Origin: Coemansia sp. RSA 922
Taxonomy: Eukaryota > Kickxellomycota > Kickxellomycetes > Kickxellales > Kickxellaceae
Direction of reading: 5' to 3'
DNA length: 24,922 nt
Assembly: GCA_027577415.1 (NCBI GenBank)
Contig: JANBQS010000241.1
Coordinates: 1-24,922, forward strand
In this document: positions 1-7,900 of the stretch, piece by piece
Layout of the letters: each line of letters begins with the position of its first letter
How positions within the stretch are numbered: position 1 is the first letter of the stretch
Notes under the pieces: generated by a model
Told to the model about the DNA's origin: nothing
The model's database searches: none
What the model saw: only the letters and a program-made list of their open reading frames with translations
Made by a program: the position numbers and the translations under genes

Positions 1-29
1 ATAAAATTGGAGATTGATGAAACCAGAGG

Positions 30-281
30 ATGGATGCGACGCTGGTCTCTCGCTGCGCTTGGCCGCAAGTGCCTGCCAAAGCTTCTACTTTCCAATCAGG
101 CAGGCAATATTCGATCAGATCACCTGATTATTTTGATGATCAATTCCTTCCCCCATTTCTTGGGCCTTGGCTTATGCAAATTGTGCGAGCTGCGCATGAT
201 GGTAGTAATCCTAGCCAAGTGCTTGCTTTAATAGTGCGTTTATTCAGAAGAAACTCTAGTTTACGTAAAGAAAAACACTAA
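30..281 (+). CDS. Doubtful short ORF, possible 3' exon or gene remnant
   Basis: An 83-codon ATG-initiated frame ending in TAA. I do not recognise the protein. It is protein-like, with a Pro/aromatic-rich middle (around residues 33-50, containing FLPPFLGPWLMQI) and a basic C-terminus. The frame is closed just upstream by two TGA codons at 15-20, so it would be either a very short protein or a last exon entered through an acceptor-like CAG at 22-24. Against it, the region also carries the AATAAA of the opposing gene at 239-244. It could be chance coding in a 3' flank or debris of an older gene. Confidence 0.2.
   Translation: MDATLVSRCAWPQVPAKASTFQSGRQYSIRSPDYFDDQFLPPFLGPWLMQIVRAAHDGSNPSQVLALIVRLFRRNSSLRKEKH
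239..244 (-). terminator. Polyadenylation signal of gene A
   Basis: Plus-strand TTTATT reads AATAAA on the minus strand, about 82 nt beyond the TAA of the 326-871 gene. This is a canonical hexamer at a plausible distance; cleavage itself cannot be seen. Confidence 0.45.
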
Positions 282-325
282 CCTTGACGAAAAAAGCCTT
301 GGCTATGACTAGAGCTGACAGCACT

Positions 326-871
326 CTATTCTTGAATGATGTCCAACTTCCAATTTCCTTCAAGTATATCCTCAAAAGTTCGTTTTGTCTTAAGCTCAAT
401 TATGTATCCATCTCCTATGGGGTACTTTTCCATTACCTTGCTTAGTTTAGCATACGGGTGTACGTGCAAACGTTTAGAACTGCCTCTCTGCTGTATAACC
501 ACCTCTTTAACATTTTCTATCTTTAGGTCAATTGCAACGGCCTCAAGCCTAATATCTATCGATATAAATAGGCGTTCACCAGACGCACTAGAACCGATTT
601 CCAATAGCCTCTCGACACTATAAAAGTCGAATACATTTCTTTCACGACACGGCCTACTAACAACTTCGTCATTTCTAAGAATTTCGCAATAGTGCTCGGA
701 GGTACATTTAGGGCGCAACTGGATCTTAAACCCGTCAGTACCGGAAAACGCCCTTCGAATGTACGGCTCGAGAGTATCCAGGGTGTCAGTTTTCATATCG
801 ACGATGAGCTTTTGAGGTTTTTCAAGGAACTCGAATATACACTCCATTTCGCCTGGATTAAGAAAAGACAT
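326..871 (-). CDS. Lineage-specific protein, paralogue A of a tandem pair
   Basis: An uninterrupted 181-codon ORF beginning with ATG at 869-871. I do not recognise a family. The strongest evidence that it is a gene is its neighbour at 1687-2175, a divergent paralogue (roughly 30% identical by eye). Both keep the same order of landmarks: an N-terminal beta-rich segment starting at MECIFEFL; LRPKC (residues about 52-56); YSVER; ISIDIRLEA; EVVIQ; then AKLS followed by a Gly-containing strand. Here a charged C-terminal tail of about 20 residues (KTKRTFEDILEG...) follows, absent from the paralogue. Alternating strands around EVVI...AKLS could suit a beta-grasp or other small alpha/beta fold; this is a guess. 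There is no signal peptide, membrane segment or cysteine motif. A TATA box lies about 110 bp upstream inside a promoter block shared with the paralogue, suggesting regulated expression. Confidence 0.7.
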   Translation of the reverse strand: MSFLNPGEMECIFEFLEKPQKLIVDMKTDTLDTLEPYIRRAFSGTDGFKIQLRPKCTSEHYCEILRNDEVVSRPCRERNVFDFYSVERLLEIGSSASGERLFISIDIRLEAVAIDLKIENVKEVVIQQRGSSKRLHVHPYAKLSKVMEKYPIGDGYIIELKTKRTFEDILEGNWKLDIIQE

Positions 872-971
872 CGAGTAGAATATCAGAAAGTGCTAGTATA
901 TGCTCAAACTAAAAAAAAGGTGTAGCAAAAAGTGGATGAATGTGATATTTTCGATTTTTGGCAACTAGTGT

Positions 972-1085
972 GGGCGGGCTTCTTTTATAAGCAGCAAGAG
1001 AAAGAAAAAGGCTGCTGGCCCCTCCTCCGCTTGTTCTCAAACAAGTGCATGTTTAAAGTCTTGTAAGCCGATGGCTGGTCAATGT
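972..1085. repeat. Duplicated promoter block, copy A
   Basis: Matches 2272-2387 in the same orientation. Shared landmarks in order: GGCGGGCTTCTTTTATAA (identical, 973-990), GAAAAAG-CTGCTGGCC, CTCCTCC, GCATGT(T/C)TAAAGTCTTG, CGATGGC and a final ATGTG. Similarity falls off beyond, then returns at about 1250-1291. It is the 5' part of a tandem gene duplication with a unit length of about 1.3 kb. Confidence 0.75.
981..990 (-). promoter_or_regulatory. TATA box of gene A
   Basis: The minus-strand sequence TTATAAAAGA lies about 110 bp upstream of the ATG at 871. It is followed directly by AGCCCGCC. The whole 18-bp element (973-990) is identical to 2273-2290 upstream of the paralogue, a spacing of exactly 1300 bp, which argues for function rather than chance. 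Confidence 0.7.
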
Positions 1086-1249
1086 GAAAAGCGATGCTTG
1101 TCGCTGTTCTATTGCACCTCCCCAACACGGTGCAAAAGTGCGCTACATTCAAAGAATGATGTAGTGCTTTGAAAATGTACGTCATCCGTCAGATGTTCAA
1201 CTTCAAAGAAAAACAAAAAGAAAGCAGGAATTGTTCGTCTATTCGGATG

Positions 1250-1291
1250 CCATGTCCGCTATTTCAAAGCACTTTCTACTAAGGATAAAGT
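1250..1291. repeat. Distal duplicated promoter block, copy A
   Basis: Shares CATGTC(C/T)GCT and CTACTAAGGATAAAGT with about 2490-2535. In both copies it lies upstream of the TATA-proximal block, 260-300 bp (copy A) and about 200-245 bp (copy B) before the TATA box. The 16-bp CTACTAAGGATAAAGT is identical and is a candidate binding site for a shared regulator. Confidence 0.6.
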
Positions 1292-1544
1292 TCCCACTTC
1301 TTGATTGAAAGCGGCCAAAGGGACATGTTTCTTTACCTCCGCAGCAGCTTTCATTGTGCTGTCCAAACACTTTTCTGGCGCTCCCTCTTTTTTTTGCTCT
1401 TGTCAAGACCAGCTTTAGCTGGAGCTTCCTGTTTTCTAATGACATTGGTCAACTGGTAGTGGTAGAGAAGCGCACCCCCTTTTGCAACTCTCTTCAAATC
1501 TAGAAAATGGCTAGAACATAAAATAAGTACTGTCAAGTTGATAT

Positions 1545-1562
1545 TTTATTGGCATGTTTATT
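1545..1562 (-). terminator. Polyadenylation signals of gene B
   Basis: Two minus-strand AATAAA hexamers (1545-1550 and 1557-1562) lie about 125-140 nt beyond the stop codon of the 1687-2175 gene. Confidence 0.4.
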
Positions 1563-1686
1563 TAGCAAGACAACTATGTCAGTTTCTAAATAATGCTGGA
1601 TACACAAGACACGACACCTTTTACGCCGTTTTTGTTGGGCTCGCACCGAGAAATAAATTCTCTACCAACTTGCGCATATGTTCTAT

Positions 1687-2175
1687 CTACTCGAATGGAC
1701 TGAATCCAATTAGGCATCCAGCTCCTAATTGAAGAGCAGCATCTACATCGCTTAGTTTGGCACGAAGATCTGTGATCACAACCTTAGAACCGCTAGCTGT
1801 TATAATAACAACCTCCCTAATATTACGCATATCTAGGTCCAGTGCAGCAAACACAAGACAGGCGTCAATTGATATTACTTTATGGATACCATTCCTATCA
1901 GTACCCATCGGTATTGTTCTCTCGACATAATAATAGTATAATTCTGCCCTGCTGCCGCCCTTCGTGCTATCAAGAGACTCATCCCGTTCAAGCGCTTTGT
2001 AGTATTCACCAGGACAGCACCTTGGTCTCAACTTTATGCCATATTCGCGTGGAATCAGTAGAATTTCCCTCAGCCTTTCCTCAACTGTGGCCGTCGTATC
2101 GAAATTCAAAGTGACACGAAGTTCACAAGTTTTTCCGAGGAAATTGAATGTGCATGTATCCACGTTTATAGACAT
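1687..2175 (-). CDS. Lineage-specific protein, paralogue B of a tandem pair
   Basis: A 162-residue ORF. The frame stays open upstream to a GTG near 2250, but the first ATG is at 2173-2175 and gives a protein starting MSINVDTCTFNFL, which lines up with the start of paralogue A. Shared landmarks with A are IKLRPRC, a YxVER motif, VISIDACLVF, REVVI and AKLS. It ends shortly after the last shared strand and lacks A's charged tail. Function unknown; no targeting signal or membrane segment is visible. The divergence is high for a pair that still shares promoter sequence, pointing to an old duplication or fast protein change. TATA box at 2281-2290. Confidence 0.65.
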   Translation of the reverse strand: MSINVDTCTFNFLGKTCELRVTLNFDTTATVEERLREILLIPREYGIKLRPRCCPGEYYKALERDESLDSTKGGSRAELYYYYVERTIPMGTDRNGIHKVISIDACLVFAALDLDMRNIREVVIITASGSKVVITDLRAKLSDVDAALQLGAGCLIGFSPFE

Positions 2176-2271
2176 ACTGATGAGTATCACAGAGTTCTGG
2201 TAGTAGTTAGAAACTATAAGAAAAGTGGAGAGTAGTGAAATGTTATGCACATTAGTTTACTGGCATCAAGT

Positions 2272-2387
2272 AGGCGGGCTTCTTTTATAATCGACTGGAG
2301 GAAGAAAAAGCTGCTGGCCTCTCCTCCTCTCGCTCCCAGTCAAGAGCATGTCTAAAGTCTTGCAGTTCGATGGCCGACTGACAGATG
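2272..2387. repeat. Duplicated promoter block, copy B
   Basis: Partner of 972-1085, in direct orientation. The TATA/GC-rich element is identical; the rest carries substitutions and small indels. Confidence 0.75.
2281..2290 (-). promoter_or_regulatory. TATA box of gene B
   Basis: Minus-strand TTATAAAAGA about 106-115 bp upstream of the ATG at 2175, the same spacing as in paralogue A, and part of the identical 18-bp element 2273-2290. Confidence 0.7.
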
Positions 2388-2489
2388 TGCTTTCTTGAAA
2401 GCCAAAGTCATCTTTGCGTATAGGCAACCAACACCCTCTCTCACTGCCTTCAATGACATAAGAAAAAAGTGACTTGCACCGAAATAGAA

Positions 2490-2535
2490 CATGTCTGCTG
2501 CTGTTGTAAAAAGCGCTTGCTACTAAGGATAAAGT
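2490..2535. repeat. Distal duplicated promoter block, copy B
   Basis: Partner of about 1250-1291; contains the identical CTACTAAGGATAAAGT. Confidence 0.6.
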
Positions 2536-2564
2536 CTCAACAGCACTTGCTTCCCCCAAAAAAA

Positions 2565-2572
2565 TGACGTCA
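2565..2572. promoter_or_regulatory. Perfect CRE palindrome
   Basis: TGACGTCA, the full binding site of ATF/CREB-type bZIP factors, lies about 390 bp upstream of gene B's ATG and just beyond the conserved distal block. A related half-site (minus-strand TGACGTAC) is at 1178-1185 upstream of gene A. It is non-coding and belongs to gene B's upstream region, or by chance to the 3' flank of the sirtuin gene. Confidence 0.45.
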
Positions 2573-2759
2573 CTTTTGCATCCACAAGCGAATTGTCCAA
2601 GCACATTTTCTTCTCAAAAAAGGGGGGTCGCCAAACAGCAGCATGGTCTTTCCAGAAAGGCAACTAATACTTTTTGCCAATAAGAAAGATCTCTTACATG
2701 GGCAATGACGTAAACACAAAGAGCCTCTACAAACAAAAAAAGAACAGCAAAGAGACAGG

Positions 2760-4718
2760 CTAGACAGTCGCCCTGCCAATGTCTCTGGTCAAGCTTTCGC
2801 TGCCAACACTGTCGTCGCTTCCATTCTCGTCTCCAACCCCGTCCTCGTCACTGGCACATTTTCCTGAAGGGCCAGCGTCGTTGTCAGAATCAGCTTCCTC
2901 CTCGTCATCGCTAACATCGCTTCCACTGTCACACTCCTCATCACTCGAATCGACCGCCAGACGAACCTTGGCATCACCGCTGGCAATATGCAAATCCTTG
3001 CCTGTAATAATGGCGCTTGGAAACGGGTGCCAGTGACTAGGCACCCTGTAGGTCTTTTCGCAAAGCTCCGCATCACCGTCAGAGTTGGTAGAGCGAATAG
3101 TGATGGAAATAGGCTCGGGCGCAGAGATGGGAGCTGGTGCGGACTGCTTGTAGTCTGCACTCTCTGTGCTGCTGCCAGGAATACGCGAGTGACAAAGCGT
3201 CCATCCACACGCACTGGCCAAGTAGGCGACAATGTCATCGGCGTCGCCTAGCAATTGTACGTCAAAGTTAAAGTGCACGATGGGCGTCTTGTTGATGACG
3301 ATTTGAGGTACTGTGTGCGGCAAGTGGCCCATGATGTCGGACACCGGAGCCACTTTTAGACTGCTGCCCATGACTAGCAGCAAGTCAACGTTTTCTCTGT
3401 CCAGCAGCAGCGCCTCGTCAAACTTGTCGGGTAGCTTCTCACCAAAGAACGTGATATCCGGCTTCATGATGCCTTGGATAGTTCCATAGTCAGCATCATC
3501 GTCGTCGTCATCGCTGTCGTCTGGGTTATATACGTGGTTTGTACCACCGTCATCGCTGTTGGAGACCGTGTGGCCGCCCAACATCCCGTCCGCACTATGC
3601 TCAAGAGCTCTATCCCGAGCAACTATGGCAGCTGGCTTCTCTTGAGGGCCGTCTTTGCAGATGGGGCAGTACGCGATACGCTTAGCCATGATATCGTCTT
3701 CCAAGTCCTTGCCGTCGCACTGGTATCCGCACTTTATACAAGTGGCCGTCGCAAACGACCCATGGCAGTTCAACACGCTCTTAATGCCCTGTACGTGTTC
3801 CAGCGTGTCGATATTTTGTGTGTAATTCCTCAGCAGCTTCTCCTTATCCTCGAGCAGCTTAATGAATGCGTGTGAGGGCGCAGGGCTAAAGTTGTACGGA
3901 TACAGTTCCTTGGCAAAGGAGTAAAACAGTTCAGGTGTCTCGCGAAAGTACTCGATATCAAACATCTGCTGAGGGTCGTCCAAGCCAAATTCATCGTTTA
4001 GTCGGGTGTATATTCCCGTTGGCGATCTAAAGTCAGGGATACCGCACGACACGCTGACGCCGGCACCAGTCAGAACCATGATACGCTTCGATTGCTGGAG
4101 CAGTCTAACGACGTCTTCAATCGTGTTAATATCGGGAAGCTTGGGTCGGTTGCGATAAAAGCGAGCCAAATGGTACTTTAGAAGCTGCAGCGACTGAAAA
4201 TCAGAGATACCAAGTCCTTGCACAGTCTGAGAACAGAATACCTCCAGTAGCGAGCGCACTGATACTCCCATGTCGACGATGTACTTTTGCAAGAACGCGC
4301 TAAAACCCAACGCGTAGGCCTCGCTGCGAACAATCTCCATCTCCTCAAACGAATAGCGAAGGTACGCCATGTCCCCAACATCGTCATCAACTCCTGCTAG
4401 TGGCGACGGCGCATAGCTGCCATCGATATTCAGATCCTCATCGCTGTCCTCGTCGTCTCCTGCTCCATCGGTAGCAGTTTGTGCAATCTGTAGCTCAATA
4501 GACTCCATGCGGTGACGTTTAGAGCCCTGAATGAGCTCGCTGACATTGACCTCGCAATGCTCATGCTCGGTCACTGACCCGCCTCTACGCTTGCTGCCAC
4601 TACCACTGGCAATTAGCGGTGTAAACGATACGGGGCGTCCGTCTCCAACATCTAGGTCATTTGCAGTGGGCTCTTTTTCTGCACTCCAGGTCTCTGTAGC
4701 CGATTTGGACAGGTCCAT
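2760..4718 (-). CDS. SIR2: Class I sirtuin, NAD-dependent protein deacetylase (Sir2/Hst1/SIRT1 type)
   Basis: A 652-residue sirtuin starting at ATG 4716-4718. It would remove acetyl groups from lysines of histones and other nuclear proteins, consuming NAD+. The SIRT1/Sir2-type pre-domain (about 116-205) precedes the catalytic core. NAD-binding GAGVS is at 218-222, GIPDFRS at 226-232 and TQNID at 300-304. The catalytic His is H319 in NCHGSF. Zinc cysteines are C327, C330, C351 and C354; GSS is at 451-453. Only class I members carry motifs such as DDPQQMFD (247-254). Two features stand out: an acidic insert (about 357-413, with six Asp in a row) between the second zinc pair and MKPDITFFGE, and a very acidic C-terminus (about 600-645). 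No intron border fits the insert. The SWR1 gene lies directly upstream on the same strand, 235 bp away. It may correspond to Sir2 or Hst1; the two cannot be told apart here. Confidence 0.95.
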   Translation of the reverse strand: MDLSKSATETWSAEKEPTANDLDVGDGRPVSFTPLIASGSGSKRRGGSVTEHEHCEVNVSELIQGSKRHRMESIELQIAQTATDGAGDDEDSDEDLNIDGSYAPSPLAGVDDDVGDMAYLRYSFEEMEIVRSEAYALGFSAFLQKYIVDMGVSVRSLLEVFCSQTVQGLGISDFQSLQLLKYHLARFYRNRPKLPDINTIEDVVRLLQQSKRIMVLTGAGVSVSCGIPDFRSPTGIYTRLNDEFGLDDPQQMFDIEYFRETPELFYSFAKELYPYNFSPAPSHAFIKLLEDKEKLLRNYTQNIDTLEHVQGIKSVLNCHGSFATATCIKCGYQCDGKDLEDDIMAKRIAYCPICKDGPQEKPAAIVARDRALEHSADGMLGGHTVSNSDDGGTNHVYNPDDSDDDDDDADYGTIQGIMKPDITFFGEKLPDKFDEALLLDRENVDLLLVMGSSLKVAPVSDIMGHLPHTVPQIVINKTPIVHFNFDVQLLGDADDIVAYLASACGWTLCHSRIPGSSTESADYKQSAPAPISAPEPISITIRSTNSDGDAELCEKTYRVPSHWHPFPSAIITGKDLHIASGDAKVRLAVDSSDEECDSGSDVSDDEEEADSDNDAGPSGKCASDEDGVGDENGSDDSVGSESLTRDIGRATV

Positions 4719-4840
4719 TGCTATTCAACACGACTACCTGGCAAAAAAAATAAAGAAATAGAAAATTGGCGAGCAAAGAGAGACAAAGAAAACAAAAATT
4801 GAAAAAATTGAAAAGCAAGAGGACAAGAAGTAGTGCATGG

Positions 4841-4846
4841 CACGTG
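4841..4846. promoter_or_regulatory. CACGTG E-box between SWR1 and the sirtuin gene
   Basis: A palindromic CACGTG lies 123 bp upstream of the sirtuin ATG, in the 235-bp spacer. Such sites bind bHLH factors (Cbf1/Pho4 type). Sequence match only. Confidence 0.3.
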
Positions 4847-4953
4847 CTACACACAGATATATCAAGAAAAAATAGAGGGATGTTTAGGCAGTTCCAGATT
4901 ATATACAAAACAACGACAGTATCTGACAATCGTCAAAAAAAGACAAACAAGTG

Positions 4954-7900
4954 CTAAAAGTAGTCTTCAGAGAGAAACCGGAACATGTAGTCGTCAATAT
5001 GGCTGATTCCGTCGTCATTGTACTCGTCTGGCTCCTGGACAGCATCCTCTTTGCCGTCAACATTGGCAGCTCCAGAGCCTTCCCGCGCGTCAACAGCCAG
5101 CTCTGTTGCCTTGCTACCAGGCTCGTCGCCCAAGTCTAATGCGTCGGCCTGAGCGACCTCGGCAATAGCTACCTTGAGTGCCATCGCGTCGACCTCATCT
5201 TCAGCAGCACCTAACATCCTCGCAGCCTCGCGCTCAGAGATTGCCTGCGGGCGGCTGAGTTCAGCAGCAGGATGGCTCGCAGAAGCAGACTGAGTGAGCA
5301 CCGCACTAGCAAGCTCATACCAGTCGCCTACACCCAACGCTGCTGCCGCCGCCGCACCAGAGTCGCTTGGCGGCATGTCATCTGTCGAGTCTGGACGACC
5401 GCTCTCACGCGTAGCATTAGGATCAAATCTCCCTTCCTGGATGACGACCTGATTGAGCCACCGCTTCTGGCACTGCTTCTTCCAAATAGCCTCCTCAATA
5501 GTCCTATCACTAATCAGCCGGTAGATATGGACTTCACGCTGCTGGCCAATACGGTGGCATCGGTCCTGACACTGGGCATCCATAGCATGGTTCCAGTCGC
5601 TGTCATAGAATATCACTGTATCAGCGCCAGTAAGATTAATACCTAGTCCGCCGGCTCTGGTCGACGAAATAAACACGGTCCATTTCGGGTCATGGTTGAA
5701 TCGCTCGGTCAGTCGCCACCGCTGCTCCACTTTGGTCGCTCCGTCCAAGCGCAAGTACCGGTATCCATGGAGATTGAGCCACTTTTCTAAAATATCCAAT
5801 ACCTTGGTCATCTGCGTGAATACCAGCGCGCGGTGACCCTCGCGCACAAGCCGACCCAGCAACCGGTCTAACGCTTGCAGTTTACCGCAGTCGTATTGCA
5901 GCAGAAATGGCTCAGGGAACGCAATCTGTAGTCGCTGCTCAAGTGGGCGGATCGGCAGTGTGTGCCGAGCAACGCGTCGCCGCAGATGTAAAATATTCGG
6001 TACCAGCTCCTTGAGCATTACATCGCCAGCGCCATCAGTGCGCAGGTATGGAAGCACCGACTCACGATCAGACGCCGTGTTGGCCACCAGAACAGCCGGT
6101 GTAGCAAACACGTAGTTTCCAATCGTGTCTTGGTACAGCTCAAGCCGCTCTCGCCCGCTCAGCACCAGACCAGCTGCTGCCTCGCCAAGTCGCTCTCGTA
6201 CGCCACGCGTCACACTCACTGCCTGAAGCAGGCCCGATCCATACACGGGCTTGAATGCCAGACCCTGGATACGACAAGCATTTTGAGCAGCCAAACGCAT
6301 CCAAGCGTCTCCGCTCCTTACATCAGAGACATGGTACTGCAGGTCAGTGTATCCACGCACGGTGCGGTAGCGAGAAGCGTACGGGCGCAGTTTTAGCTCA
6401 TCCCAGTCAGCGTCGCCCGAGAGAATTGGATCCAATGCATCGCGCGCTCGCTCCAAGCCGCGTATCAGCAATGCTGGCGAAGCATCCAACCGCCTAGCGC
6501 TATCCCAAGCCGCAGCATCACTTTGCAACTCACCACTGGTGATGATCAGCCCGCGCAGTCGCCAGGCAGTTTCGCCAGCACAACCCTCCCACGGCATCGG
6601 CGATTGGCCCGAATGAGCACGCCTTCCTCCAGCCAGCATACGGCGAACCAGGTCCTCTGTGCGTCGGTACGATGCAACAGGAGCGCCAGACATCGCCCAG
6701 CTAGTGACAATCGGCCGAGTCTCGAAGAGATCCGGGTGGTTACACACCTTGCGCAGCTGCATCAAACAGCCCATGACACCCAAGTACGTGCCTGCCTGCA
6801 GCGTCTCGCGCGTCTGCGAGCGCGACATAAAGTCATCGTACAGGAGCCGCTGACGTTTAGACAAGTGGCAATACACAACGTGCTCAGTCTTGTCAGGAAG
6901 CTGTGTCTCAACGTCTTGCTTGAGTCGGCGCAATATATGCGGCCTCAGAACCGTATGCAGCTTTTGCACAGCCTGCTGGGCCTCCACCTGTGTGCTCAGC
7001 GCCATCGATGACTCCGCCTCTCCGCTGCCTTGCAAAAACGACGTCGTGTTGAAAGCTACCTTTTCACTAGCACCTCGTCCAACAGGGGCAGCGATCTCTG
7101 GACGAACCGCTAGCAACTTTTCCAGTGGCTGTGAGAACCACTCGCGGAATCGATCCAACCCAGCAAATCCCAGCGCCTCATTTTCGTCGCCATCGCCGGC
7201 GCTAAACTCCTGCGGCATAAGAAAGTACATTAGCGACCACAGCTCAATGAGGCTGTTTTGCAACGGCGTTCCAGTAAGCAATAACCGACATGCCGATTTA
7301 ACGCCAAGCAAGGTCTGCCAGCGCTGGCTGCGAAAGTTTTTGATCGCCTGAGCCTCGTCAAGAATCATATAGTACCAGGGCTTACGTCTAAACACGGTCG
7401 CATCCTGGATAGCCAGCTGGTAAGACGTCACGCATACGTGTAATGCATTGGGTTTGCTCCAACCCTTGCGCTTCTGCTTGCGCTCAGCCCGACTACCATA
7501 GTATGTGAGAACTTTGAAACCGGGAAGCCAGCGGTGGAACTCTTGCTCCCAGTTGAGCAGCACAGACGTCGGCACAATGACTAGGTGCGGCCCCCAGATA
7601 CCCCTGTGACACGCCAAGTGAGCCAGCAAGGCGATAGTCTGAATGGTCTTTCCCAGTCCCATTTCATCAGCCAAAATACCATTGATCTGGTGCTGATGCA
7701 GCGAGGCCAGCCAGTCCAAGCCCTGCCGCTGGTATTCACGCAAGTCGCCGCGCAAGAGAAATGGCTGCTCCACGGCATGCTCGGGCGTTTTGGCCGCCAA
7801 CTCCTCAATCCCCAGATTAGAGTCACTCTCGGCATCCGATATGTCTACGTCCTCCGACATTGCACCATCACTTTCGCTGTCGGACGATACCTGGCTAGAT

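Larger units (their letters stand above)
1..325. other. Left-edge region downstream of gene A, no secure gene
   Basis: This stretch follows the stop codon of the minus-strand gene at 326-871. It carries that gene's probable polyadenylation signal at 239-244. On the plus strand a frame is open from about 21 to 281, described separately. I see no recognisable RNA gene, transposon end or repeat. Confidence 0.5.
872..1686. other. Intergenic: promoter of gene A and 3' flank of gene B
   Basis: No ORF here has coding character. From about 872 to 1290 lies the upstream region of gene A, with a TATA box at 981-990 and two blocks matching the gene B upstream region (972-1085 and about 1250-1291). A CRE half-site (TACGTCA on the plus strand) lies at about 1179-1185. 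1292-1500 shows pyrimidine-rich tracts only. 1545-1562 holds two AATAAA signals for gene B. Confidence 0.6.
2176..2759. other. Intergenic: promoter of gene B and 3' flank of the sirtuin gene
   Basis: No credible gene. It contains gene B's TATA box, both duplicated promoter blocks, and a perfect CRE palindrome at 2565-2572. Two imprecise copies of a motif of the form AGGCAAC(C/T)AA(C/T)AC occur near 2422 and 2659, each followed within about 35-50 bases by CAATGAC. I see no AATAAA for the sirtuin gene. Confidence 0.55.
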
